The notes: generated by a model from the sequence alone, not told the origin. A DNA stretch of 64,000 nt from Chionoecetes opilio (GCA_016584305.1 JACEEZ010004854.1:151001-215000); one strand, 5' to 3'; positions 36,391 to 50,249 are shown, counted from the first letter of the stretch. Made by a program: numbers and translations.

Positions 36391-37780
36391 TCCCGCATTT
36401 AGCTTAAAAAAATCAGGTTACATTAGGTATTCCGTGAAAACTTTGGAATGAAAACTTTGCGGCACAAGTGTTTTTTCCGCCACTCCAATATGGCGGCGAC
36501 GCAACCGTGTTCGTTTCCAGAGTTTGAGGCATGGAGTTCATATCTATGCCATGGATGCCAAGCTTACTCCTTCGCGACAGATGAAGTTGAAACATTTTTT
36601 TGACAAATTTAATCATTTGGGCTTTCATTTAGTCGAGCAGGAGCCTTCCAGTCATCCCCCGTAGGGAGTGTGCGTGCTTCAACATGGCTTCACCTCGCTT
36701 CTCAGACGAGGTGTTCGCATTCCCTTCAATATATATCAAACTTCAATAGTTCCCATCCTTCAGGCTCCAATCCCTTCTCTTACTATTACTAACTCTGACT
36801 CAAAACCACGTGCATACAACCTTTTCCCCATTCGCATGCACACCTTGTGTCCCATTGAATAATTTCCATAGTAATTTTTAAAGTCTCACCCTCGATCATT
36901 CCCTCCCTGACTTACACCCTTCCAATTTTCTCCCTCCATCTTGTCATGTCACAAGTCCATAAATCCTTCATTCGCCACTTGTTTTCACCTTCAAGAAAAT
37001 TCCACCACTTACTCATTCCTGTCATACCACACTTTATACTGATTGATCTATAATAGTAAATAACACAGGTTTTGCTATTCTTTTCCCTGACCAATCCTGC
37101 AACATGAATCTCTCTCCAATCACTGGAAGGTATCCATACAGCTGAATCACTTCCAATTTTCTTTGATTTTCGCCCTAAGCTTAAATTTCTCTCAACATCT
37201 ATTTTTTTGTTAAATATCACCATGAAACCTTATATATTCCTTACCACATGCAGCGCACACACGGTGAGACGAGGGTATACTTTCTCCGTGATGTGCAGAT
37301 CTAATTATATTCATCTACTAATTTGATTCTTAGCCTTTGACTTTTATTGAGCTTAGTATGGGTATGAGTTATTGCCTAATTATGTTAGCTTCGCATCTGT
37401 TATATAAGATACGATAGATCAAAGTAACTGATTTATGGTATTGGGTACTTTGCGATAGTTATAGTAGCTCTCGCATCTCTTATATATTATACATTATTGT
37501 AGTAGTAGTTTGTCGGAATGAAATTGGGTGATGGTTGTCTTGCGCCCTAGCACCAACCCACCCAATTTAAAAAATTATACAGAAAAAGGGGGGAGGATAT
37601 TACAGAAAAGGGAGGATGTACAAGAATAAAAAAGAACACAGAACCCCCGTTAAGGCCAGCTGCCAGGTATGTACGCGGTGAGACCAGGGAGTGCGGTGAC
37701 TAGGCAAGTGATGCACCTCTGCCTGGGAGTGAAAACAGCTCGTCATGACACTACTAATAATGAGAACAAATTGGAGTCCT
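36391..37780. other. No supported gene
   Basis: A 103-codon - strand ORF (36,912-37,223) and its mirror (56,832-57,041, +) share KTCVIY and ELWTCDM or DLWTCDM stretches, but the mirror is frameshifted and there is no family match. The conservation follows from duplication, so coding potential is undecided. Confidence 0.3.
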
Positions 37781-38432
37781 CTCTCTCTCTCTCTCTCTCA
37801 TCTCCTCTCTCCCATCGTCTCTCGTCTCTCTCGCTCTCTCGGCTCTCTTCGTTTCCTCGCTCTCCTCTCGCTCTCGCTCTCGCTCGCGGCTCTCGCTCCT
37901 CGCTCCCTCGCTCTCCTCTCGCTCTCGCTCTCATCCCCCGCTCTCGCTCTCTCTATCTCTCATCTCTCGTCAGCTCGATCTCTCCTCTTCTCTCTTCTCC
38001 TCTCTCTCTTCTCTATCTCTCCTCTCGTCGCTCTCGCTCTCGCTCTCTCGCTCTCGCTCTCAGCGGCCTCTCGTCTCTCGCTCTCCTCTCTCGCTCTCGC
38101 TCTCGCGCTTGCTCTCTCTCTCTTCTCTCTCTCTCGATCATCTCTCTCTCTCTCTCCTCCTCTCTCGCTCTCGTCTCTCGGTCTCTCTCTCTCTCTCTCT
38201 CATTCTTCGTCTCTTGCTCCTCTCTCTCTCTCATCATCTCCTGTCTCTCTCCTCTCTCTCTCTCTCGATCTCTACTCTCTCCCTCTTCTGCGCTTCTCCT
38301 CTCTCTCATCTCTCTCTCTCTCTCTCGCTCTCTCTCGCGCTCGATCTCCGCTCTTGCTCTCTCTCTCCTCATCTCTCTCTCTCGTCTCGTCTCTCTTCTC
38401 CACTCTCGCTCTCTCTTCGGTTCTCTCTCTCT

Positions 38433-38470
<38 letters not shown>

Positions 38471-38701
38471 CTCTCTCTCGGTCTCTCTCTCTCTCTCCTC
38501 TCCATCTCTCTCTCTCTCTCGTCTCTCTCTCTCTCTCGGTCTCATCTCTCTCTCTCTCTATCTCTCTCTCTCTCTCTCTCTCTCGTTCATCCAATCTCTC
38601 TCTCTTCTCTCCTCTATCTCTCTCTCCTCTTTCTCCTCTCTCCTTCCTCTTCTGCTCCTCTCTCGCTCTCTCTCTCGCTCTCTCCTCTCTCTCTCTCTCT
38701 A
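37779..38701. repeat. About 0.9-kb (CT)n-rich pyrimidine tract
   Basis: CTCTCT with frequent CTCGCT, TCGTCT and TCATCT variants and almost no purines on the + strand. Mirror at 55,509-56,207 (GA-rich). ORFs across it (Ser/Leu or Arg/Glu repeats) are artefacts. Confidence 0.95.
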
Positions 38702-39610
38702 ACCCATTTTACTTGGACGGGACAGCAACACATGTATTTGGTTGCCTATATATGTGTTGATGTTTGCCTATGTCTGTGTATGGTATTTGTTTGTTTGAAC
38801 TTTATTGTGAGTGTATGTGATTAATTTATGTTTGCTATTTATATCCCATAAGGTTCTCTAGTGAAGCTCGCACCAACAAGGTAAACAACTCAGCTTTCAA
38901 TACAAGTATAGAAAATAGGAGTCAGATAAGAAAATTCGAGGGAGGACAATGCACCATGGCAGGAGAGTAAAGCCATGCACTGCACTTAAGGATGGTCAAA
39001 AACTCCCTCAATACCCTCACTCCCCCTTAAACTCATCACAAAACACCACTTTCATAGATTCATCATCATAGTCTTATACAATGTGTAGTACTCCATACCT
39101 ATTTTGTCGCGTAGTTTATCCAACAGTATTTTTTTTTTTTTTGTTATAACGTACAAGGTGAAACAACTCGCAGGGTAATGATTTTTTTGTTTCCAGACGT
39201 GGCCGTAGAGTGGGTAGACAAATATTGTGACCATCCTCTGGTGGTAAACATCATCTGAATGTTTTTTGTTTCCTTCTTAATCAAACAGCACGTGTGTAAG
39301 CGGTTGGTTCATGATATAGTAGGAGGTGTAGAACGGTAGATGAATGTAGTATACTTATTCCTGTCGTGCTCCTGTATTGCCTCTGAGCAAGTAGGGTTTC
39401 ATGAACATTATCTGGTGCATGGCTTTAAAATAATACTATTCGTGATATGACCGAAATAGATAAACTTGCGCAGACGTAGCCTACTACAGGTTGCACATCC
39501 TTCCTTCATGCCTATTACTCTCGTTTTGTCATAATTCCAGAATACAAAAATTATGACCCCGCTTGATTCAACTTTGCTATCCCGCAGTACAATACGGAAA
39601 TAGGGGGGGG

Positions 39611-40138
39611 GGCCACTCAGTAGAGCGCATACCTCCGCCCGAATATTTCGTTCCAATATACGTATCTATATATATATAATTATATATATATATATATATA
39701 TTAAATATATCTATCTATATTATATATATATATATTATTATATATATATATTGATACTATAATATATATATATATATATATAATATAGTATATGATACAT
39801 TATATATATATATATATATATCTACTATATATATATTATTATATATATTATTATCTACGGCACGCAGTATGAGCGCATACCTCTCCGCCGAAGATTTTCA
39901 TCATTGGTTGCCCATTTGTCACCAATGGCAACGTTGTCAATAGAGTTCATCCAACATTAATAGTTCTTCTTATAGCAATAGACCTGGTATATTCCGAGTT
40001 TGGTCCACATCTATTTGTACTTTGCGAGAAAATCCGGTACCATACCAGACGACTGACAGACAGACAGACAGACATACAGACAGACAGATCGGGTGAAAAC
40101 ATAACCCCTGCAATTTCGTTTGGCGGAGGTAATTAGTC
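39611..40138 (-). repeat. Dispersed CCTCC...GCGGAGGTATGCGCTC element with (AT)n inside
   Basis: On the - strand: ATTACCTCCGCCA (about 40,138), a (CTGT)n tract, GTTGCCATTGGTGACAAATG, and the GCGGAGGTATGCGCTC end, present twice (39,611-39,648 and 39,857-39,890) on either side of a roughly 195-bp AT array. Mirrored at 54,160-54,650 with the same doubled end. Confidence 0.75.
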
Positions 40139-40139
40139 C

Positions 40140-43100
40140 ATCGCAAGGCTGAGTAGTTGCAGTTCGCAGACAAAAGGTCCCCTGCACTGCCCAATAGTAC
40201 CTGGTCATCCCCGCAGCGAGGGAGGAAGCATCAAGTCCTCATGGATGTCTTGCTGTGCGTGGAACACGCCTTGCTTCTCTTCTCGTTGCTCACAAACAAA
40301 GACTATTGTCCTTAGTACTTAATGTTCATGTATTTATTATCCCTCTGTTTAGTATTATCATTTTACGTTCTAGTTGTCTCTATCTCTAATATACCTCTTG
40401 CAAATTCAGTCTTTTAATTTATGTATGTGCATTCCTATTTTCTCTATCCATGCTCATCACCTGTGCATATGATAGGTGGCGCTCCTATGATTCACCATGC
40501 AGCTCCATATCAAATTTCTTCTTGTTCCTCCAAGCGCCCCTTGATGTTAATGGGTCATTCAGGGTCCTGGCGTGTTTCGTGGATCGGCGCACTATAATAC
40601 CTAAGTGTGTTCCGGGAGTTTCCAGTGTACGTAGTACAGTAATACCTGGGAGCCTTTGTTTGCAGTTTGATCACGATGTGGCATCATAGATTCAAAGTCT
40701 GGTCTCAGCCTTGCATTGGTATTTGTCCCTCTGATTGCTAGGCTTGGAGGTCCTGTTTCATTGGGGCGTGGGTCTATCAATTGTCCCTTCGCCAAAGAAA
40801 AAAAAAGAAGAAAAAAAATGCATTTATCAGATTTCCATTCGCCAAGAAAAGAAAAAAGACCGAAATCTTAAAAAATGATCAGCACGAATATATTTAAGAG
40901 CTAATTTAATCCTTTCGTCGAGTGATTTTTGAACTTCAATAATGATATGAATGGTGGGTGATGATCATTATGATAATTAATTCACTGGACACAAAATCCA
41001 ACTCCCCGTATCGAAATTTTCTCAACCACCCCAGGCCCTTCTCGTCAGTAATCCCCAGTAGCTGGATCGTACTCCACGTGCACCCTTCCTTTGTATTCTC
41101 CTAGGTGTCACCTCTGTGCATGCCGAAGATATCCCATTCAACAGTTTCCCTTGTCTCTCGCAACTCAGGGTTTTCCGTCTCTATACCTGTTACCAGCGTA
41201 TCGTCACGTTAGCATCCTCCTTCACCCCTCACATATGTAGGCTTTGGTTGTGAGTGCTGCCCCCGCCGTGATGTATCAATGGCGTGACTGTGGTGGTGGT
41301 GGAGGCTCAAGGGGCTGCGTGCACCACTAAGCGAGGAGTCATGTAATGTCGAAGCCGACCATGAATCTTCCCAATGGAAGTTCTCGAGACTTTCTGAAAC
41401 AAAACAGTGGAACCGTCAGTATTCCACGGACCTGTAACGACGCGAATGACTGGATTTCTTTTGACAAGGCCTAAATCATACCAAAAGCGGAACTTTTTCA
41501 TGATTCATGCATAATGTTGAGCTAAGTTATTGAAATCGAATCAATATCCTTCATATTTTCATCATTGCTTTCCGTTCTCTAAGATCCTGAATGTGGGCAC
41601 TGCGTCGCCGATCATATACATTATATTCCTTTTTTTTTCTCATATATTTTTATATCACCAAAGAGTGGCCAAGAACAAGACAAAAAGTGTGAAGCAAAGC
41701 CCCGTTAGTTTGAAAAAATCCGGTGGGGCTTTCAATAGCTTCTTTCAGGACCCGAACCCTGCCTAGGCGCTGTTTTCCGCGGTGTCCTCATCGTGCGTGT
41801 CTTGCTGCCCCTGAGGCAACTAGGCTGGCCATTACCAACGAGGACCTGTCCTTGCCTTTCTTTCCTTTTTCCCTTGCCCGGTGTTACATGAACGCATTGC
41901 TATTGTCACTTATGCGTGACAGGCGTGGAAATATGGTGTAACTATTGTCCGTTCCAGTGTCGTGGGAAAATGTCAGCGATAGCGACAGTAAAAGCTGGTG
42001 AATTAGATTCAATCAAGAGTAGTAATGGGTTATAGAAACGGAGAGTTATCGCTGAACTTTAATAGACCGACATGTCCTGAAGACAAACCTGAAGACCAAA
42101 CCTTAACGGTGCTGCAGCTGGCTCAATGAGGGCAAACCACTGGATGATAACACCCTAATGTACGCGGACCTCATGAGCAGAAAGGGGTGGCTCGCAGGAA
42201 GTGACAGGACAAATAGGGAAGACAGGACCAAGGCAATTAGGGGAGTAAAAGGGAGTACGGACAATGTTGAAAACCGCTGATAGTTGTATATACGAGGGCA
42301 TCTCTGCCGCCTCAATTTCCCCGAACCATACTTCCCGCTGGGACATTCACGCTTCCGCACACACAGTCCCGCATTAGTCACTGGTTACTGAAGGGCTGAC
42401 TGTATACTCTACTTATACACGCCTTGGGGTACAGAGACTACCGGAACACGAAACACTAATCTTAGAAATGCCTTTAACACTTAATATAGGGTGAATGACG
42501 GTACTGATGACTTATATAATGATTTAATTCGAATACTTGGAACGCGTTTCTATGGTAATAATAATTTATATATCTTATTAAAATTAGTTTCGGTTCACGC
42601 TGTTTTTGATGTTATATTGCTTACATACTGTAGATATCATGTATACTGACCAAATGGTTTTTAATGCGTATGTAATAGTATATGTGGTTAATATCTGTCT
42701 TTTCTGATCGTCCATTTCATCTATCCTTACTTGTCCTATTATTTATTTATCTCATTTACTATATCTCTGTACGTATTTGGGTACCACTTGAATGAATAGT
42801 TCTGTCTGCGGGATTCTCTCAAAGCTCCCAACACACTCTAGTGGGTTTGCATGTTGAGGTCCCCTTCCACGCCCCCTGTAACCACTTCCTTTTCCCACGT
42901 CGGCGCACGGCAGCCACCCTTCAGTGATCTCCCCTCAAAGGCGAGGCAGCAGGCGGGGAAGTTCTCTCTATATAGAAGGTTAGGCGTGATATTTCCTTTT
43001 AGTTTGTTACTTTAGAAGCTTGTGGCACCGTCCTCCTCTGGGATAAGGCCGGAACCCCTCCCTTCCGCTTTTTAGGTACTACACTACTCCCTGGGTGTTG

Positions 43101-43660
43101 ACCAAGGAAGCTAGAGACAAAGGAAGAAGAAGCTTGTCCATAGCTTCCTTGGTGTTGTACAGTGGACGGAGGGGGGGTGGGGCTTCGGCAGCGTGCGGTC
43201 AAGCAGTGGCGGGTGTTTTATTTATAAAGAATCTCGAAAGAGTACTTTCCTTACCTGTAAAGAAAAAGATAATGAAAAGGGGAAAAAATCTGCTCATTTT
43301 ATTCATATTTGCGGTCCTATTTTTCACATCCCTTTCTTGAGCAATCTATTTACAATCTTTTGTGTAAGCAGAGACATTTATTATTTTTTTCATAGTCGAT
43401 TATTTTTTTTCTTTTTATTTACCTGACCAGTTTTGATATATTAATTCGTTTTTCCTTATTATCTGCTTCTATTTAGTATTTGCCCGCTAGCCCTTAGACG
43501 GGTGGGGAATAAGTTAGGACTAAACTTAAACTATTTCAAATCTCCAATGGCTCATTATCTGATTCCTTTATTCTTCTACTTTTTTATTCTTCCTCATCAA
43601 TTTGTCTAATTAGGGTGCCCTTGGGCCAGCTGAAATGTTGAGATATTAAGGCGGGCGATA
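40140..43660. repeat. Non-coding portion of left arm shared by three copies
   Basis: From about 41,250 rightwards this DNA occurs three times (also about 44,530-47,615 and 49,848-52,935). It includes a hairpin around AAGGAAGCTA / TAGCTTCCTT (43,106-43,155) and a TATATATA motif (42,968). Scattered ORFs are not preserved between copies, so none is called. Confidence 0.6.
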
Positions 43661-43676
43661 TTCTTCCCTTGACAAC

Positions 43677-43843
43677 ACGGTTGCGGGCGTGCATCAGATC
43701 GTGGTGGTGATGGTGGTGGTTGTGATGGTGGTGGTGAGGCAGGCGGTGGTCAGAGACCCCCACCACCACCACAAGGTGTACAGTACACTACGACTACTGG
43801 CCACCGCACCACCATCCTGCTACAACCCACCAAGAACGACGAG
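43677..43843 (+). pseudogene. Broken copy of the secreted-protein leader exon
   Basis: Matches the exon at 50,529-50,693: leader (IVVVMVVVVMVVVRQAV), DPHHHHKVYST, then frame lost (CTACGACTACTGG for AACGACGACTGCC). The acceptor is TTGACAACACGG instead of TTGACAGACAAGG, so the AG is gone; the donor side is GAG|GTTGAC. No terminal exon lies downstream, only a (CA)n region. Confidence 0.7.
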
Positions 43844-43849
43844 GTTGAC

Positions 43850-43855
<6 letters not shown>

Positions 43856-43884
<29 letters not shown>

Positions 43885-44070
43885 CACACACACACAAACA
43901 ACACACGACAGTACGCACATCTACACACACACACACACAAACCCACACATCGTCACACACACACACACACACAACGCACACTACACACACAACACACACA
44001 CACAACACACCACACACACACTACACCACACACACACACACACACACACACACCACACAAGCACACACAC
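43856..44070. repeat. CA-rich microsatellite
   Basis: CA repeats broken by ACAACAC, CACTACAC and CACGTC variants. It corresponds to the (GT)n intron tracts at 44,971-45,180 and 50,312-50,524. Confidence 0.9.
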
Positions 44071-44485
44071 CATAACAATAACACTTTAGACACTTTCCAT
44101 ATTAACTATTGGCATCACACACACTACACACTTCACCTACAGCATACAGCATACACATACCACACAGACCAAGCACACACAACACAACAAGATTTATTTC
44201 ACACATTTCCAAGGTTTATATTGACAGAGTTCGTTTAGAGTATGAATTTCCCACTACAATGCATACTGAGAGTGTCGTCACGCTGGGCATTACTCACTAT
44301 AGAGCTTTGACCACTAATTCGTTCGTCTTACACCTTTGCTCACGAGTCACTAGCTTGCCATACCATACAAACATACTATACATATATATTCACAAATCCA
44401 TTGCAATACTCATTAAACCTATAATATATAGCTGCTTGCTGCAATTTTGTTAGTTATTATGACACCTACTTATTACTCACTCAGC

Positions 44486-44560
44486 CATTCCATCCTCCTG
44501 ATTTTGTGCACATCATAATTATTATAACGCGCAAAATCAGGAGGGATGGAATTGCTGAGT
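44486..44560. repeat. Hairpin at the left/middle copy junction
   Basis: CCATTCCATCCTCCTGATTT then TGTGCACATCATAATTATTATAACGC then AAAATCAGGAGGGATGGAAT: arms of about 23 bp. Sequence left of it is the left arm; sequence right of it is the reverse complement of that arm. Confidence 0.85.
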
Positions 44561-44970
44561 GAGTAATAAGTGGTGTCAAATTAACTACAAAATTCAGCAA
44601 GCACTTATATTTATATGTTTTAATGCGTATGCAATGGTATTTGTGAATATATATGTATACGTATGTTGTATGTGTATGCAAGCTATGTATCTCGTTGAGC
44701 AAAGGTGTTCCGCGAATTAGTGTTCAAAGCTGCTATAGTGAGTAATGCCCAGCGTGACGACACTCTCAAGTATGCATTGTAGTGGAAATTCAATTAATCT
44801 AAACGAACTCTGTCCAATATCAAACTGGAAAATGTGTGAAATAAATTCAATTGTCTGTGTGTGTGTGGTGCGTCGTGTGTGTGTTATGTGTAATGTGTAT
44901 GTGTATGTTGCCATGTGTGTTGTGTGTGTGATGCAATATTAATAGGAAAATTTCTAATTGTTATTGTTAA

Positions 44971-44972
44971 TT

Positions 44973-45017
<45 letters not shown>

Positions 45018-45019
45018 TG

Positions 45020-45100
<81 letters not shown>

Positions 45101-45180
45101 GTTGTGTGTGTGTGTGCGTGTGTGTTGTGTGTGTGTGTGTGTGTGTGTTTGTGGTGTGTGTGTGTGTGTGTATGTTTGTG
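44971..45180. repeat. (GT)n microsatellite
   Basis: Long GT run with TTG and GCG interruptions; equivalent of the intron tract at 50,312-50,524. Confidence 0.9.
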
Positions 45181-45184
45181 TCAC

Positions 45185-45354
45185 CTCAGTCGTTCGTGGT
45201 GGTGGTGTATGAGGATGGTGGTGACGGTGGCAGTCCGCTCCCGTTTTGTACTTTACACCTTGTGGTTGTGGGGGGGTCTGCACCGACTGCCTCATCCACC
45301 ACCATCACCACCACCACCTCACCACCACATTGGATAGCACGCCCCAACCTTGGT
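45185..45354 (-). pseudogene. Second broken copy of the leader exon
   Basis: Acceptor CTTGACAG|ACCAAGG is kept and donor GAG|GTGACA is kept, but the interior has several indels (GGTGAGGTGGTGGTGGTGAT, poly-C) that break the frame. Followed on the - strand by (CA)n and then the duplication hairpin, with no terminal exon. Confidence 0.65.
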
Positions 45355-47610
45355 CTGTCAAGGGGAAGAAATATTAATTAGACAAATTGATGCAGGAAGA
45401 ATAAAAAGTAGAAGAATAAAGGAATCAGATATCGCCACTTGAGTTTGAAATAGTTTAGTTGGTCCAACTTTTATTCCCACCCGTCTAAGGCTAGCGGGCA
45501 ATACTAATAGAAGCAGATAATAAAAAACGAATAATAGATCAAACTGTGTCCGGTAAATAAAAAGAAAAAAATAATCGCCTGAAAAAAATAATAAAATTTC
45601 TGCTTACTACAAGATTGTAAATAGATGCTTCAAAAAGGATGTTGAAAATGGACCGCAATATTGAATAATAATTGAGCAGATTTTTTCCCCCTTTCTTCTT
45701 CGTTTTTCTTTAAGTAAGGAATACATCTTTCGAGTCTTTTATAACTAAAACACCCGCCACTGCTTGACGCGCACGCCCTGCGAAGCCCCACCCCCCTCCG
45801 TCCACCACTGTCAACAACCAGGAAAGCTATGGACAAGCTTCTTCTTCTTTTAGTCTCTAGCTTCCTTGGTACAACACCCAGGGAGTAGTGTAGTACCTAA
45901 AAAGCGAAGAAGGGGTTTTCCGCCTTATCCCAGAGGAGGACGGTGCCACAAAGCTTCTAAAGTACCAACTAAAAGGGAAATATCACGCCTCCACCTTATA
46001 TATAGAGAGAACTTCCCGCCTGCTGCTCGCCTTTGAGGGGAAGTCACTGAAGGGTGTCCTGCCGTGCGCCGCGTGGTGGAAAAGAAGTGGTTACAGGGGG
46101 CGTGAAGGGGGACGCTCAACATTCACTAACCCTAGAGTGTGTTGGTGTGCGTGCTGTTTTTTTTTTTTTGAAGGAGACTCCCGCGACAAACCTATTCATT
46201 CAATGGGACCCAACCGTTACAGAATAGAGTTTTAAATAGATAAATACATATATGACAAGTAGGATAGATGAATAGATAGATCAGAAAAGACAGATATTAA
46301 CCACATATTACTATTACATACTTCAGACCCATTTGTAGTATACATTTATTCTCCATTTATGTAAGCAATTATAACATCAAAAACATCAATGTGAACCGAA
46401 AACCTAATTAATAATGTATATAAATTATTATTCCCATATAAACGCGTCCAAAGTATTCGAATTACAAATCATTTTATATAAGGCATCATACGTCAGTCAC
46501 CCTAATTATAACTGTTAGGCTTTCTACTGATTATGTTTCGTGTTCCTGGTTAGCTCTCTGTCCCCCAGCGTGTGTATAAGTAGCGTACCAGTAGCCTTCA
46601 GTAACCCGTACTATGCGGGACTTGTTGTGCGGACGCGTGAATGTCCCAGCGGGAAGTTGGTGAAATTGAGGCGCAGATGATTGCCCTCGTTATATACACT
46701 ATCAGGGTTTTCAACATTGTCCTGTACTCCTTTTAACTCCCCTATTTGGCCTTGGTCCCTGTTCTTCCCTATTGTCCTGTCAATCCTCGAGCAACACCTT
46801 CTGCTCATAGGTTCCGCGTCTATTATGGTGGTTTCCCACATGTTTGCCCCTCATGAGCCGCTTGCGCACCGTTAAGTGTTTGGTCTTCAGGTTTTGTTCT
46901 TCAGGACAGTTCTGCGTCTATAAAGTTTTTCAGCGATAACTCTCCTTTCTATAGCCATTACTACTCGTGATTGATCTAATTCACCAGCTTTTTACTGTAG
47001 ACTTTCGCTTGACTTTTCCCACAGAACTGGAAATGTACAATAGTTTTACCATATTTTCCACGCCTGTCACGCTAAGTGAAATAGCATGTCGTCATGTAAC
47101 ACCGGGACATAGGGAAAAGGGACGAAAGACACAGGTCCTCGTTTGGTCATGGCCGCTCTTGCCTCAGGGGTGCAAGACCGCCCCGAGAGGCACGCGGAAA
47201 CAGTGCGTCCTAAGGCAGTTTCGTGTCCCTGAAAGAAGCTATTGGAAAAGCCCCACCGATTTTTTTCAACTAAGGCGGGCCTTTTTGTAACTTTTTTGTT
47301 TTGTTCTTGGCCAATCTTTGGTGATCATAAATATATGAAGAAAAAAAGGATATAATGTATATGATCGTGCGACGCAGGCCCACATTCAGGATCTTAGAGA
47401 ACGGAAGCACTGATGAAATATGAAGGATATTGATTCGATTTCAATACTTAGCTCAACATATCCATGAATCAGAAAAACATGTCCGCTTTTGGTTATGATT
47501 TCAAGACTTGTCAAAAGAAATCCATCACCTTGTCGTCGTACAGTTCCGTGGCAATACGTTGACGGTTCCACTGTTTTTGTTTAGAAAGCCTCGACTGTCT
47601 TGGGAGACTT

Positions 47611-48300
<690 letters not shown>

Positions 48301-48301
48301 T

Positions 48302-48489
48302 GGCAAGGCCACTCACTATAGCTTAGTCCTGGTGACTCCACTTCCCCTGCCGGGTTGCGTAGCTCAGATACTTGATATCGGCGAGCATAGTAGTCAACAT
48401 AGAATCCTCGCCGATATGAAGTATCTCAGCTACCCAGCCCGCCGGGGGAGGTAGAGTCGGTGGGACTAATCTATCGTGAGTGTCCTTGC
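48302..48489. mobile_element. Short foldback element
   Basis: Arms of about 80 bp: GGCAAGGCCACTCACTATAG ... GATACTTGATATCGGCGAG, a short loop, and the imperfect reverse complement (CTCGCCGATATGAAGTATC ... CACTCACGAT in reverse). No ORF; MITE-like. Confidence 0.75.
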
Positions 48490-48599
48490 CTCTTGCCTTG
48501 AGTTATATATGGTGAGAGGAACAGGGTGGGACAGCAAGGTCTATAATAGTGCCTCATGTAGCTCAGGATGATGTGTTGTGTGGGGTGAAAGGATGAGGG

Positions 48600-48815
48600 A
48601 TGTCATAGGGGGGTGAGGGGTGTCATGTGGGGTGAGGGGTGTCATGTGGGGTGAGGGGTGTCATGTGGGGTGAGGGGTGTCATGTGGGGTGAGGGGTGTC
48701 ATGTGGGGTGAGGGGTGTCATGTGGGGTGAGGGGTGTCATGTGGGGTGAGGGGTGTCATGTGGGGTGAGGGGTGTCATGTGGGGTGAGGGGTGACATGTG
48801 GGGTGAGGATGTGAG
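48600..48815. repeat. 19-bp minisatellite, about 11 copies
   Basis: Nearly perfect tandem TCATGTGGGGTGAGGGGTG units, with one GACATG variant at the end. Confidence 0.95.
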
Positions 48816-49024
48816 GACAGGTGATGGAAGACAGTCAAAACATCCGTATTCATAATTCATCTTTTTTTCTCAATTATCTTCCTAGTCTATGATAGATTTT
48901 GTCCAACATATGTTTGGATACAGGCATATGAAGCAGTAACATGTCCATTAGTTGAGATCATAAATATTTGAAGTTCCCTGTGATTCCTGTCTACAATATG
49001 CGAACCTGACATTATATTTTTCAT

Positions 49025-49030
49025 TTTATT
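49025..49030 (-). promoter_or_regulatory. Candidate polyadenylation signal of the Thr-rich gene
   Basis: AATAAA on the - strand, about 350 nt downstream of the stop at 49,379-49,381. The AT-rich context makes chance occurrence quite possible. Confidence 0.3.
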
Positions 49031-49378
49031 CGCAGTTGTATGTTTTAAGAATTTATAGATGATTTTTCCTGAGTAACATAGCAGATAAGACAGTCTTCTT
49101 CCCTCAAATCATTACAATTTTTTTGTTCGTTTCTTCTGAGCCTATATTATCACCCAATCAGCTTCTCCTTTTTTCTTTAATAAATAGGTGTCTTTTTTAC
49201 TGAACGGAAAATGAACTCAGATTCTTCTCTTAATTTCTTCACTCTTCTCTCTCTACTCAGATAGCATCCTCCTCCTTCCACATTCCAGCAACCATTTCCC
49301 TGATCTTAACAACATCCGATGCCCTTAAATAAACATTGTGTAGCATCCCCACACGTACCAAATCCCCATAGGGTGCCC

Positions 49379-49665
49379 CTAGTAGCCTCCGTACCCGCCG
49401 TGGCCACAGTGGGTCTTGGTGACGGTGTAGGGCACGTTTTGGTCTTCTCCTTCAGGTGCGTCACCGTCTCCTTCTCATCGTCGTACTTGGTGACGCTCTT
49501 CGTCACCGTCACGGGCTTCACCACGTACTTGGTGTGCGTGTGCTCGCCGCAGGCCTTGTACACGGTCTCGGTCTCGGTGTGTCCTCCGTAGTGGCTGTAC
49601 TCTGTCTCGGAGACTGTTTTGGTGGAGGTGATGACGTAACGCGCCTGGTGCACCGTCTTGGTCAC
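49379..49665 (-). CDS. Terminal exon, secreted Thr/Lys/Val-rich protein
   Basis: Acceptor TTTCCTCACAG|GTGACC. Reads VTKTVHQARYVITSTKTVSE, then ETETVYKACGEHTHTKYVV, PVTVTKSVTKYDDEKETVTH. Near 49,440 the frame must shift by one (ACCAAAACGTGCCC; one missing base restores KTKTVPYTVTKTHCGHGG) to end GHGGYGGY and TAG. T-K-T-V or T-K-S-V motifs recur five or so times; two Cys lie in ACG and HCG contexts. Thr/Lys/Val repeats with a Gly-Tyr end suggest an extracellular structural protein (cuticle or matrix), which is inference; I do not recognise the family. It joins in phase 0 to 50,529-50,693. Unlike the leader exon, it is single-copy here. Confidence 0.7.
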
Positions 49666-50214
49666 CTGTGAGGAAAGGTACACCCAAAATTATAACAATA
49701 ATAATAAAAATAATAATTAATAATAATAACAAACATATATCGTATACACTATACATACATATCCACAAATACATACACACGCATCGAAACCTAATATCTC
49801 GTGCTTGCCGAATTTACCATTTTTTGTAACAACACCTTATAACATGCCTCCTGATTTTGCACTCATAATTATTATAAGCGCAAAATCAGGAGGGATGGAA
49901 TGGCTGAGTGAGTAATAAAGTGGTGTCATAATTAACTACAAAATTCAGCAAGCACTATATATTATAGGTTTTAATGCGTATGCAATGTATTTGTGAATAT
50001 ATATGTATACGTATGTTTGTATGTGTATGCAAGCTAGTGTATCTCGTGAGCAAAGGTGTCCGACGAATTAGTGTTCAAAGCTCTATAGTGAGTAATGCCC
50101 AGCGTGACGACACTCTCAAGTATGCATTGTAGTGGAAATTCAATTAATCTAAACGAACTCTGTCAATATAAACCTGGAAATGTGTGAAATAAATCTTGTT
50201 GTGTGTGTGTGTGC

Positions 50215-50249
<35 letters not shown>

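Larger units (their letters stand above)
33000..44510. repeat. Left arm of the large inverted duplication
   Basis: Reverse-complement matches to 49,848-60,880 run along the whole arm: 33,000/60,870; 34,290/59,592; 35,220/58,710; 37,755/56,215; 40,130/54,170; 42,095/52,225; 43,690/50,680; 44,495/49,885. Coordinate sums drift only from 93,870 to 94,386, i.e. collinear arms with modest indels. This arm carries the intact copy of the 214-codon ORF. Confidence 0.88.

Noticed and set aside
37669..38824. Long Ser/Leu-rich open frames over 350 codons
   Set aside because: They are translations of a (CT)n tract; the same applies to Arg/Glu frames at 55.5-56.3 kb.
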